Shown: in pieces, positions 1-8,938 of the stretch
Layout of the letters: every line of letters begins with the position of its first letter
Numbering within the stretch: the stretch's first letter is position 1
Origin: Byssochlamys sp. IMV 00236
Lineage: Eukaryota > Ascomycota > Eurotiomycetes > Eurotiales > Thermoascaceae
DNA: 21,633 nucleotides
Direction: 5' to 3'
Assembly: GCA_001931875.2 (NCBI GenBank)
Contig: MSJH02000339.1
Location: 1 to 21,633, forward strand
The notes under the pieces: generated by a model
Told to the model about the DNA's origin: nothing
What the model saw: only the letters and a program-made list of their open reading frames with translations
The model's database searches: none
Made by a program: the position numbers and the translations under genes

Positions 1-29
<29 letters not shown>
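1..29. repeat. A29 homopolymer at the left edge
   Basis: An unbroken run of A fills the first 29 bases. With the T run at the right edge it suggests that the contig ends are assembly breaks at homopolymers rather than biological ends. Confidence 0.9.
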
Positions 30-35
<6 letters not shown>

Positions 36-541
36 CCTACTTTGGATTTAATACAAGCTGCTTCAAGTCAAACTCTGGGTTACTTTATTGTATATAAAAA
101 GTTAAAGTCTGAATCATATAGTCACTTTATCTTACAATCCACTTTCATTTAATCCTCCAAGGGTCGGACAATGTTCTGATGACATGTATATATGGGACGT
201 AGTTATAGAAAAGGAAATGAAAGAAAGAAAAGAAAACAAGAAAAGCTTGAGAGATGTAAATTTAAACCAAGGTGTAACATTATACATAAACTAATTTTTG
301 AGGCTTGATTGTTATGTGTCTTATGCGCCCTCAAACTACAGTATTCATCTCTCTCTTTTTTAATAATAAAGGTTTAATTATCCCTTTCTCTCTCTTTCTT
401 TCTTTCTTTCTTTTTCTTATCCCCTTTTTGGTTCCTTTTAATCAAAAGCTTCCCCCTCCCCTTGATCAATAAATTAATTCGCTGTCACTTTTTTCCTATT
501 TTTCCCTTTTTTTTTTTTCTTTAATTGATGGGAATGACAGG
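30..541. other. Left-edge intergenic sequence, possible gene tail
   Basis: A plus-strand frame is open from the edge (30) to a TAA at 150-152, 40 codons, with no recognisable motif. It could be the 3' end of a gene cut by the contig edge, or chance. From about 340 the sequence becomes strongly CT-rich (short CT and CTTT repeats up to 520), which is the usual look of a promoter or 5' UTR in this window and leads into the RRM gene at 542. An upstream exon of that gene is possible, because a T-rich stretch followed by CAG at 538-540 looks like a splice acceptor. Confidence 0.4.
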
Positions 542-545
542 ATGA
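528..545 (+). promoter_or_regulatory. Five-codon upstream ORF overlapping the RRM start
   Basis: ATG at 528 (with a second in-frame ATG at 534) encodes five residues and stops at 543-545, overlapping the main ATG (542-544) by two bases in another frame. If it is in the transcript it would limit initiation at the main start. If 538-540 is a splice acceptor, it would not be in the mature mRNA. Confidence 0.3.
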
Positions 546-931
546 CAAGTTTAATCAAATCAACAGTATTTTCACCTATGCGAGTATTCTTTAGAGTGTC
601 AACATCAATTCCTAGTATGAAACACGCTCGAGAAATATTTAGAGTCTTGGGTGAATACGGCGACATGATTGAATATAGATTTATAAGAGTAAAGAAATAT
701 ATAAAAGGTGATTTCATTTGTGTGTACTCATGTTCCTCCTAGTGTCCAAGTACATTTAGATATCGACAATATGGATTTGTTGTCTATAGAAATAGCCAAG
801 ATGCTTATAAGGCAGTAGAAGAACAGTTTATAAAAGTACCACCCTCTGAGCTATTTGACAAGCCAACAGATATTAAAGTGGAACGATCTACTGTCAACAA
901 CAAAATTAAGTATAGAAAGGAAGAGAATTAG
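542..931 (+). CDS. Small RRM-fold RNA-binding protein
   Basis: Two exons, 542-688 and 743-931, separated by a 54-nt intron (689-742; GTAAAG...CCTAG), give 111 residues. Seen: a single RNA-recognition-motif-like domain covering most of the protein. It has a beta-1-like strand (VFFRV, residues 14-18), helix 1 (residues 24-36) and an RNP1-like strand (RQYGFVVY, just after the intron), followed by a basic C-terminal tail. The intron falls inside the domain. An aromatic is present in the RNP1-like strand, so RNA binding is plausible; the target is unknown. The start at 542 is the first ATG that opens the frame, but an upstream exon joined at the CAG at 538-540 cannot be excluded. A tiny upstream ORF overlaps the start. 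The protein is short for an RRM protein and may be mitochondrial or an accessory factor, which the sequence does not settle. Confidence 0.65.
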
Positions 932-1337
932 TAAAGGGAAATATGCACCCTTTTTTAGGTTTCCCTTCTTGTTATTAAAAAAGTAACAAAGAATGATCGT
1001 CACTCTATAAAGTTGGGTTTAATTTAGAAGAAAACCATAGTGCTGCATGGTTGGTTGGCCCTCTCCCTCCCCTTCCTTTGTCTATAGTATTCCCGAGATA
1101 AACTATTTAGGAATAAACGACCTTTGCTTTTTTTTATTAAGAGAACTTCATCTATCTATGTTTGATATAAGGGAAAGAAGATAAGATCGGGACATAATGG
1201 GAAGCTGCAGGATGTAAACAAAGCAGCTGTGCACACACAGACAAATCGATGAAATGCATGAATAAGCCCTGACAGAGAATATAGCCTCTCTCTCTCTCTT
1301 TGTCTCTTTGTTTCTTTTTCTTTATGCTTTTAGAAAA

Positions 1338-1347
1338 GACACGTGTC
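1338..1347. promoter_or_regulatory. Palindromic E-box (GACACGTGTC)
   Basis: A perfect 10-bp palindrome centred on CACGTG, the core bound by many bHLH factors, about 570 bp upstream of the TEA start codon. The palindrome is seen; its use as a site is inferred. Confidence 0.35.
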
Positions 1348-1450
1348 GTTCAAAGTGAGAATAAATATTTACAACAAAAGGTAAAGGTGTCGTGTTGACA
1401 AACCAACTAGTACTCTTCCGAATCATAAGAAAAAAAAGAGAGAGATAGAC

Positions 1451-1474
1451 AGAGAGAGAGAGAGAGAGAGAGAG
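1451..1474. repeat. (AG)n microsatellite
   Basis: A pure AG dinucleotide run within a longer purine stretch (about 1430-1480). A CT run of opposite sense lies about 150 bp upstream (1286-1299), so the two could pair on one strand. Such purine/pyrimidine mirror tracts are common in fungal promoters. Confidence 0.8.
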
Positions 1475-1507
1475 AAAGCTTCTCTTATAGAAAGAGCTAT
1501 CTTATTC

Positions 1508-1513
1508 CATTCC
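1508..1513 (+). promoter_or_regulatory. CATTCC, candidate TEA-factor site
   Basis: CATTCC matches the CATTCY core bound by TEA/ATTS factors (AbaA, TEC1, TEAD) and lies 400 bp upstream of the TEA factor's own start. It is a single six-base match and could easily be chance, but it permits autoregulation. Confidence 0.2.
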
Positions 1514-1756
1514 AAACGCACCAAATAAAGGAACAAACCATACTTAATTAAATTGTCTGTTTCAAATTACCTCTATTCGCTACTGTGATTATTATTTTAG
1601 GCGTATACGAAATATGAAAGATGCTTTAACTAGAATATCGATAAAACTATAGTCATATCATATGCTATCAAAAGATAGTCTGCTCCCTCAGTTGCACTCC
1701 ACCCCTTTTTTTTAGGCCATCTTCATTTCAACTCTTTGGGGGACACCTTTTAAAAG

Positions 1757-1768
1757 CCCCCCCCCCCC
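1757..1768. repeat. C12 homopolymer
   Basis: Twelve consecutive C in an AT-rich spacer, about 145 bp upstream of the TEA start codon. Its length is likely to vary or to be an assembly estimate. Confidence 0.8.
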
Positions 1769-1911
1769 TAGAAAAGAGGCTCACAGACGTAAATACTGCA
1801 CATTTACTTATTTCTTCACAACATAAATAGAAACAAATTCTTCTTTCCCTTTTCTTTTTATTTCCTATTTCTTTTTCTTTTCCCCCTATCTGTCATTGTC
1901 TTTCAAGATCA

Positions 1912-4282
1912 ATGCTGGCCTGTGCTCAAGATATCTTTTTCACTTCAGATAGTAACACAATGAATCAAAGCAGTGCTACAGATCCATTCTTAGACAGTCA
2001 GCAGCATAAGGATACGAAGAGACCTAGGATGAAGCATAGTAGTACAATGCAGCACTTACAACATTTAAAACAAGAACATTCATCAAATAAGCACAAAGAA
2101 GAGGTTTGTTTTTATATAACATCATGAAAACGCTACTTATGAGCATCATTTTCTAATAAAAGCAACAGGTTTGGCCACCTGATGTTGAAGCAGCGTTTAT
2201 AGAAGGTATTCCCCTCCCCTTAGCTTATCATAGTTGGTGTATCAATTTTTTTGACCTATAATTTAGCATTAGAGACAATTCCAAAGTTGGGTAGACGAAA
2301 AATACTAGTGAATGGAAAGCCCTGTGGTAATATCCCTTTCGCTCACACTTTTGCCCCCTTCCTCACTTTTTTTTACATGTAGGAAGGAACGAACTTATCT
2401 CTGATTTCATTTTCCGTAAAACGCAAAAGATAAGAACAAGAAAACAAGTATCTTCGCATATTCAAGTACTTAAAAATACTCGTAAAAACGATCCTCACTG
2501 TAAAGTGTGAATTCACTCCACTCCTTTTTTCTTCTAATCGATATAATAGTTATGAGACTACTCACAGATTCAGTGGATGTCGATGAAGGATTTGCTACGA
2601 TACAGCAACCAGTGCGCCAACATCAACGAAAGCCAAGAATGTCCACCTCAACCTCTCGTCGCAGCCAATTAAACAATGCTCAAAAGGCAAAATCCTCACG
2701 GCCAGGTGGTTCCATGAGTTCAGACGACTCATCTGTGTCTTCCACACCATCGCCTGCAGATTACGTATTTGACATGGTTTACCAGGACCAACAGAATTCG
2801 CTTACATCCATGCTCGATCTAAAGGACCCGTTTTTTGAACCCTTTTTTAATTCCCTTATTTCATCTTCCACAACGGCTGAAGTAAATGAGGACAACAGCA
2901 ATAGCAACAACATGCCTCTTTTCGATAACAACAGTCTCTTTTCTCTACAAGATTTTTCAAGCATCTCCACAACCGATGTCTTGCAACAGTTGTTTCCCTT
3001 GACGAGTTCCACTTCAGAATCTGGTCCTACTGTTGTAGACTTGCTTGAGCAGCAAAATTCAATTAATGATTTCTTAACCAGTCAAAAGCAGCAGCAGCAA
3101 CAACAGCAACAACAGCAACCACAAAAGAAGTCATTGAAAAAGTCAGGCATTAGAAAATACAACAAGAAGCAAAAGAATAACAGTTTAAAAGCATCGCTTA
3201 GTCACCCTAATCTCAATCTATTTCAATCTGTCAATTCATTAGCCACCTCTTCACTTTCTATGCCTGGAATTGGCATCAACGCGCTTGATCAAGCCGCTGC
3301 GTTCACATGGATTGATCCTTCTGTCTATCCATTATGGCCAAACTACATATGCTTATATTTAGAATACTCACTACCTTATGATACTTCAGTAAAGCCTTTA
3401 CACTATCTATAGTACCAGGAAACTAACGAATCACTATAGAGTACCATGCCACATACCTTGGCAGCGATTCCCGAATGTATACCTTCCTATATATCTTCCA
3501 TTGACAGCTCTTCTGTAGCAAAGGAGAAATGCCCTCCTATTTCAGAACTCACGCTCAGTCCAGCCCTGACGATCCTAGCTGCAAAAGTAAGCCAAATAGA
3601 CTATAGATTTCTTTTTATTAAATCGTTTATAGGTCAAGCTTAATTTAGGTATAAGCACCTCAGATTTTTTCTTCAACAATACATCCTTCTTTGAGACCAG
3701 AGATCGCCGTACAATTGAATGTACAACGACGATTTACTCATTTGGCAACGTTGTATTGGAGTCAAAGGAAGTTCAACAGGCTCTGTGGCTAAATGAAGCA
3801 AAATACATGTACAGTTTCTCCTATGTTAACCAATTCTTTGATGCATTTATGAAAGGCATCCGCTCCTTACAGTCCTGGGAAGAAGTAGATATTGCTATAA
3901 ACAATCTCTGTGTGGTTCAGGTAAATAAATTGGAATAATAAATTACAACATGCAATTCATACGTTTAAAAAAGGTCTATGAAGACGTTGAAACAAAACTA
4001 ACTCAATCTACAACATCAACAACCTCTCTTGTTTCTCAAGAACTATCAACATCTACATCTGCTGATGTGTCTCTATCAGCCGCAACAGAGGAGCTCATAC
4101 TGACAGATAATCCAAATACAAGTACTGCGACTGGAACAAATGCAGAAAACAATAACATCACTTTACCAGATATTGCCGCTCCTTTACTTGTCATGGTATA
4201 TGAGTTTGAACGTGGTCAAGGCACTATTGACATTTCGCTAGTCGATACGTCTGTGCCTTCCGCCAATTTGAGTGGGAAATAA
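1912..4282 (+). CDS. TEA/ATTS-domain transcription factor (TEAD/AbaA/TEC1 family)
   Basis: Eight exons (1912-2103, 2169-2205, 2267-2326, 2383-2499, 2550-3388, 3440-3586, 3633-3920, 3974-4282) keep phase and give about 662 residues. Seen: residues 65-135 form a TEA DNA-binding domain split over exons 2-4. It starts VWPPDVE, passes [11 protein letters not shown], and ends with the recognition-helix signature [13 protein letters not shown]. After it come a Ser/Asn/Asp-rich low-complexity region and a Gln run (about residues 316-327) followed by a basic KK-rich patch. Residues from about 399 to 630 align with the C-terminal partner-binding domain of animal TEADs: CLYLEYSLP, then [21 protein letters not shown], and [10 protein letters not shown] near the end. 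It is a nuclear activator or repressor binding CATTCY-type sites; fungal relatives control development and filamentation. The exon 7-8 intron has a poor pyrimidine tract and is the least certain junction. The start codon is preceded by a CT-rich leader. Confidence 0.9.
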
Positions 4283-4829
4283 ATTATGTCTCTCTCCCTC
4301 CCCTCTTTCTTTCTCTCTTTTTTTTATGATATATTTATTTGTAATACTGACGGATCTGTTCATCCTTTAAAGCAAAATAAACGTTTATGTAAATACTTTT
4401 TACGAAAATATAACGTCATTCTATATCATTTTATAATCAACAAAGATAATCCTATGGAGGGGTAGTTGTCAGCATTATAAGAATGTGAGTCAGTTTATAT
4501 AAACCAAAGGGGGGAGGATACAGTAGGTGCTATTTGAAAAAGGACCACCCCTTCTTCTTCTTTTTCTTTTGATGAAAAACCTTTATCCTTTTGATAGCCA
4601 ATTCAATACCTTATTTAGCTTGGTGCACATGTAAAGCTATTAAAGTGCTTTCAGGAATTTACATCGGTGCTATTATATAAAGTTTGATATGAATCACTTT
4701 ACGTAACTGAATCACATATTCTTTAAGTCACTGATATTGATAACTTGGTTCGTATCATTCCTTTATCAAAATAAAACTACATTCAGATTTATTATTACTA
4801 TTAAAACACACGGGAAGAGAATGGGAGTC
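4283..4829. other. Convergent 3' spacer between the TEA and MFS genes
   Basis: Both neighbours end here. A plus-strand AATAAA at 4376-4381, about 94 bp past the TEA stop, and a minus-strand AATAAA (TTTATT at 4788-4793) about 37 bp past the permease stop are candidate polyadenylation signals. A perfect 12-bp palindrome (GTTTATATAAAC) is at about 4495-4506. No convincing coding frame was found. Confidence 0.5.
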
Positions 4830-6444
4830 TTATGTCCTATACATAAAATGCTTATTTTCTACATCAGTGAGGTCTTCAAGTTCATCAGGTAGGGCAATGT
4901 TATCCGAATGTGGATCCAGGTTCCTCTTTTTGTTTTCCTTGACATATATATATCGAACATAGCCATATAATATAATACAAAGTGCATTGGCTGCAGCATA
5001 ACCAGAGAGACCAGAGATGTATCTAGGGGCCTCCTTCTGAACGAGCATGAGAGGACCAATGAAGTTGCCGAACGTATAGAAAACAATATTACAGCTGGTA
5101 TAAAAGATCTTTTTGGTATATCCTGACACATTGCTTGATATTGAGGTCTGAAGCAAAATATAGGCTGGGTTACAGGCCCAACTGAGATAAAGCCCAATAA
5201 GCTTAACGCCTCCGCCAGGAATAGCCGCCAGACAGATAACGCCAGCCATAGAGATAGTGCACGCCACCATGGCTACATAGATGACCTCGTTGTATCGCCT
5301 GCTAATTGTAATCAAACCGGCAACCAAGATAATTGAAACTGCGCCGCCGGGAATATTGAGAAGAACGGAATTTCCAGAAGAAAATCCTAAATCTGAAATT
5401 ATGAGCGCACTGAACGTAACCAATGCACCGTTCTGCAAGTTGACAAGTAGAGAAATTAAGCAGTAGCAGTACAGACGAGGCTCTAGCAACGCCTCTTTAA
5501 TATGACTGTAATTGATATGAAAGGTTCGAACGACGGCGTTATCACGTATACGTTCCTCCACAATCGAGCATTCTTCACCTGACAAGCGGAACCATCGGGA
5601 ATAAGGCGTGTCTGGTAAGAAAAAGAAAAAGATGAATCCAGCGAGAGCAGTAAGACTACCAAAAATAATCATATTCCATTTCCAGGGCGAGATATCTCCT
5701 ACTGTGGGCATATACCCTATGGCATAGCCAAGAACGCTGCCCAAGATGCCTGCAAGTCCATTGCTCATAAACATCACTCCAAACCATAGTACTTGCTCAG
5801 ATCGTCTGTAAAATGTGGATATTAGCAGAAACATACTGGGGTATGTGATGGCTTCAAAGAAACCGAGTAGAAATCTCAGCGCTGCCAACTGGCTAAAGTT
5901 TTTGGCTAGTGAAGTGCAGGCTAAACATGCTCCCCAGAGAATAAGAACGGTGCCAACGTACTGTGCTGTGGGTAGTCGCTGAAGTAAGTAGCTGTTGATA
6001 GGTTGCATGCAAAGATAGCCCAAATAAAATATGGATCCAAGCCAGCTGAATTGTGATCGATCTATGTGTGTATCTTGGAAAAGACTATACACGCCGGCTA
6101 CAGTAAGGGTGGACTTGTCAACAAACTGGGTGATTGCAATGAGTGTATTTTTCATTAAAGAAAAAGATCGATGATTTTACCTGAATAAATATGATAAAGA
6201 CAACAAATGGCATGAATGTGTAATTGATCTTTTTAACCAGATTTCTCTCTGCCGGTGATCTGGTAAATTCGTTCTGTCGATTTCGCTCTTTGGTCACAAA
6301 ACTTGAAGCATGACTATTTTTTTCCACATCTTCAATATTTGACGTATGCACCTTTTCTTGTTCCATCTCTGCCCAATATTTTTGCATTAAAGACACAAAA
6401 ACTGTCTTGCTATTTATACTCCAATCGGAGAACTGAAGTAACAC
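4830..6444 (-). CDS. MFS permease, Dal5/allantoate (anion:cation symporter) family
   Basis: Two exons on the minus strand, 6181-6444 and 4830-6125, flank a 55-nt intron (6126-6180) whose splicing restores the first membrane segment. The protein is up to 519 residues, near the family's usual 480-520. Seen: a hydrophilic N-terminus of about 75 residues, then about 12 hydrophobic segments. Family marks are FVDKSTLTVAG at the end of TM1 (residue 89 on), WLGSIFYLGYL (116 on), RFLLGFFEA (172 on) and the C-terminal EDLTDVEN motif typical of fungal Dal5-like carriers. It is a proton-coupled plasma-membrane importer of a small organic anion. Members carry allantoate, pantothenate, nicotinate, biotin or dipeptides, and the sequence does not separate these. 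The start is uncertain: in-frame ATGs at residues 1, 20 and 26 are all possible. A Dal5-like role would suggest nitrogen control, but no regulatory site was identified. Confidence 0.88.
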
Positions 6445-6623
6445 AGTTAAACTCTCTCTCAGTGTGTGAATCTACGAAACTTTACCTTTTGCCTATTATG
6501 AAGAATTGAGTTGCATATAAATATCAAGGGGACGAGATCATTCATTATATAAATCTTCTTTTATTTACTATATACTGAATGCGATCTAGAAAGAGAGTAT
6601 CCTAAACTACACTTTCAATACAC

Positions 6624-6990
6624 AAGAACACTACCATAGCGGTCTATTATATCTATAAACTGAGTTTACCAAAACGGCAAAAAGTCGCCTATTCATTTCG
6701 CAACCGTTGTCACCGTTTTAATTTAATTTATAAAATTTCCCATCATCTGTAAGTGTAAACATATACATCCTAAAGCCAAAACAAAGGATAGAGGCGTCCA
6801 TAGACTATCTTAAGCTTTCATTCTCAGTTATAAACTGCTTCATGTAACTTAAAAAGGCGCGCGCGTCCAAAAAAGAGGCATCTATTAGCCATGATCGAAA
6901 CTATGAACGGGCCACTATATTCTTTATTTCACCAAGGCTATCATTCGGGTTAAAAACGACACCTTGAGAAAAAATAAAGTCAACATATGA
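6624..6990 (-). pseudogene. Unidentified coding fossil with in-frame stops
   Basis: Reading the minus strand from 6990, one frame stays protein-like for about 120 codons with only three internal stops (the last at about 6719-6721). Stretches such as VFNPNDSLGEIKNIV, LDARAFLSYMKQF and FTLTDDGKFYKL have a normal amino-acid mix and the region includes a local GCGCGCGC. In DNA this AT-rich a random frame should stop about three times as often. No family is recognised. It may be a decayed host gene or the remains of a mobile-element gene. There is no start codon in a good context and no clear splice structure. Confidence 0.35.
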
Positions 6991-7351
6991 CTAATAGTTA
7001 ATCTATCTTTTTTCCCCTGGCTATCGAAACTTTGGACTATCACTGTATGGATATCATTGGTTGCGTTAACTCGTGAATACCCAAAAGATAACTATACATG
7101 GTGCTACACAAGATAATGTATCATCAAATGAAAACACTTGAGGGAATGATATGAAAGACCACTTCTCTCATATATTCTAATGTATTGCTTTCTTTAAAAT
7201 CTTATAATGTATTAATGGTATAAATATCAAGCGCCCACGGCTCATATAAGTAAGATCATCTTAACAAGAAGCTCACATTTTACTTTTAAGCTAGAGTTTG
7301 CTGCTATAAAGTGTATATTCTTTATCGCTTATCATAAGGCCATTGCTATCA

Positions 7352-7353
<2 letters not shown>

Positions 7354-7392
<39 letters not shown>

Positions 7393-7394
7393 AA
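7354..7394. repeat. T32-A9 homopolymer junction
   Basis: Thirty-two T followed directly by nine A. It could be the trace of an inserted poly(A)-tailed copy in the minus orientation, or simple slippage. No target-site duplication was identified around it. Confidence 0.8.
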
Positions 7395-7463
7395 GAAAAT
7401 CTCTCTAAAGTACATATAAGCAAATCTACTTGATTTGACTACAGTCCATGTTGGTAAATTCCA

Positions 7464-7661
7464 TTACTTTATGGCCTTTAAGTATGACGCAATGACAGAG
7501 GAGAAGGGAATAGATGAATATATATGATACTCTAGGTGTGTGACGTATGGTTCAAAGAGATAAGGTATTTGATTAATTGATATAGAAACTGAGGAAGGCG
7601 CAAGTATAACATTTAATTCTTTTAAAGAATGAATCATTGCTACTAGATCTGTTGGATGCAA
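7464..7661 (-). other. 65-codon open frame without ATG, unidentified
   Basis: The minus-strand frame is open for 65 codons but starts with TTG and has TAG two codons before it, so it is not a likely gene as it stands. The translation looks non-random in places (ISINQIPYLFEPYV). It lies about 230 bp beyond the truncated transposase in the same orientation, yet does not resemble a Tc1 C-terminus. It is probably another fossil or a chance frame. Confidence 0.15.
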
Positions 7662-7890
7662 TGGCGTCTAATGCACCTGGGTTGATAAAATGAATATAGG
7701 ATAGAAAATATGATATAAAATCGCAAGAAATAGCACGGTCGACAGTATATCACTAATTACAAAGGTAGACGTAAAGTTCAAACTTATATATATTGTATAA
7801 TCAAATGAAAGGAAAGCTTTATTTATAAGATGTTGAAACATATGAGAATCATGTAATAAAGTATTTTTTTAATAGTTTTTTTTTTTCTTA

Positions 7891-8451
7891 GAGTGATGTC
7901 CGCCAAGAAGAAGCAGCCCCATACCATAGCCAAACGTCAGGGCAGGCCACGATATGGCGCTTTCTTCATAGCACTCTACTTTCTGATAATTCGGCCAAAG
8001 ACATCATCCCGCAGGATAATGAACCGAGGCTCATCTGACCAAATGACACCTTTCCACTAACACATTGTCCCTTATGATCTTTAGCCCAGCAACGTCTCTT
8101 GCGCATATGAACGCTTAAGAATAAGGACTTATGGGATCCAAAAGCCCTTTCCTTATCAAGCAGTTTTTCATAGTATTCAGGGAGATCTAAAGATTTACCC
8201 AAAGGAGGTAAGCGAAAGGCTCTCTTTGAGTTTCGCTTTACACTGAGAACAAGAGTAGTTTTGTTTAATCTGTTATAGCTTTCAAGTTGAGAAAAAGGAG
8301 CTTTTTTGCACTTCTTAACAATATTCCTCATAATCCACTGAGGGATAACAAACAAGTCCTTAATCTTGCCGCAGTTACACTGGCGGCTTCTTTCAAAGGA
8401 TGATAACACTTTGCTATGGGAAACATTACTTTGATAACTTTTAAAAGACAT
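7891..8451 (-). pseudogene. Truncated, frameshifted Tc1/mariner-type transposase
   Basis: Minus-strand frames together resemble the first half to two-thirds of a Tc1-like transposase. The N-terminal part (8451 down to about 8050) has a possible helix-turn-helix region (SNVSHSKVL..., then NIVKK) and a basic linker ending in WAKDHKGQ. A frameshift near 8045-8055 moves the reading to a frame carrying the hallmark VIWSDEPRF, which contains the second catalytic Asp of the DDE/DDD triad. Two in-frame stops follow, then MVWGCF, another family hallmark. Similarity stops at about 7891, where the minus strand runs into an A-rich tract, so the third catalytic residue and the C-terminus are missing. With two stops, a frameshift and a truncation it cannot make active transposase. 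Terminal inverted repeats were not found. It is a relic typical of fungal intergenic DNA. Confidence 0.7.
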
Positions 8452-8693
8452 GTTAGATTTCTAATAAAATAAAAGAAAAAAAAAAAAAAAAAAAAAAAAA
8501 AAAGAAAAAAAAATATATGCATTTAGTCTTTTTATACCCTTTTTTGTGTAAAATCATTTATTGGAAATATTATTCATGCCAAATTTTTACTCTTGCAGGA
8601 ATTCATATTTTTGAAATCCCTTTTCAAACAATGGATCATGTATTAAATACCGTATGAAATAAACGTGAGTTCATTCATTTAAGCTGATTTCCA
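8452..8693. repeat. A28 tract and featureless AT-rich spacer
   Basis: A run of 28 A (8476-8503) within a longer A-rich stretch lies just upstream of the transposase relic. The remaining bases to the direct repeat are AT-rich and hold nothing recognisable. Confidence 0.6.
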
Positions 8694-8804
8694 ATCCACT
8701 TGAAAGACTAAATCAAATCATGAGAAACGAAATGAAATACGGGCTTTGGCAGAAGCACGTTTTCTTTCATTGGTTTAAGTGATATGACGCACGAGTTCTC
8801 TTTT
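8694..8804 (+). repeat. Direct repeat, left copy (111 bp)
   Basis: It begins ATCCACTTGAAAGAC and ends GAGTTCTCTTTT. By eye it differs from the right copy at five positions and one single-base indel, about 95% identity. Similarity stops abruptly at both ends. Confidence 0.9.
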
Positions 8805-8938
8805 TATATCTGTATTTTTATTTTTATTTTTGCCTTAACAACATCGTTGATGCCAAGCCATTGTTTTACTAAACTAAAGGTTTTGTTTTTATAGACCATG
8901 TCAATTACACTGTAAAAAATCATTTATTGTAATATAAG

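Larger units (their letters stand above)
932..1911. other. Spacer between the RRM gene and the TEA gene
   Basis: Almost 1 kb without a convincing coding frame. It contains simple tracts (CT at about 1286-1299, AG at 1451-1474, C12 at 1757-1768), a forkhead-type GTAAACA near 1214, a palindromic E-box at 1338-1347, and a very pyrimidine-rich stretch (about 1840-1905) directly before the TEA start codon. It is the probable promoter and 5' UTR of the TEA factor plus the 3' end of the RRM transcript. Confidence 0.6.
6445..7890. other. Gene-free region with coding fossils and a poly(T) tract
   Basis: About 1.4 kb upstream of the MFS permease has no intact gene. It should hold the permease promoter in its left part (AT-rich, with TATATAAAT-like sequence around 6545). 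It also contains a minus-strand coding fossil (6624-6990), a T32-A9 tract (7354-7394) and a 65-codon minus-strand open frame (7464-7661) without a usable ATG. Confidence 0.5.
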
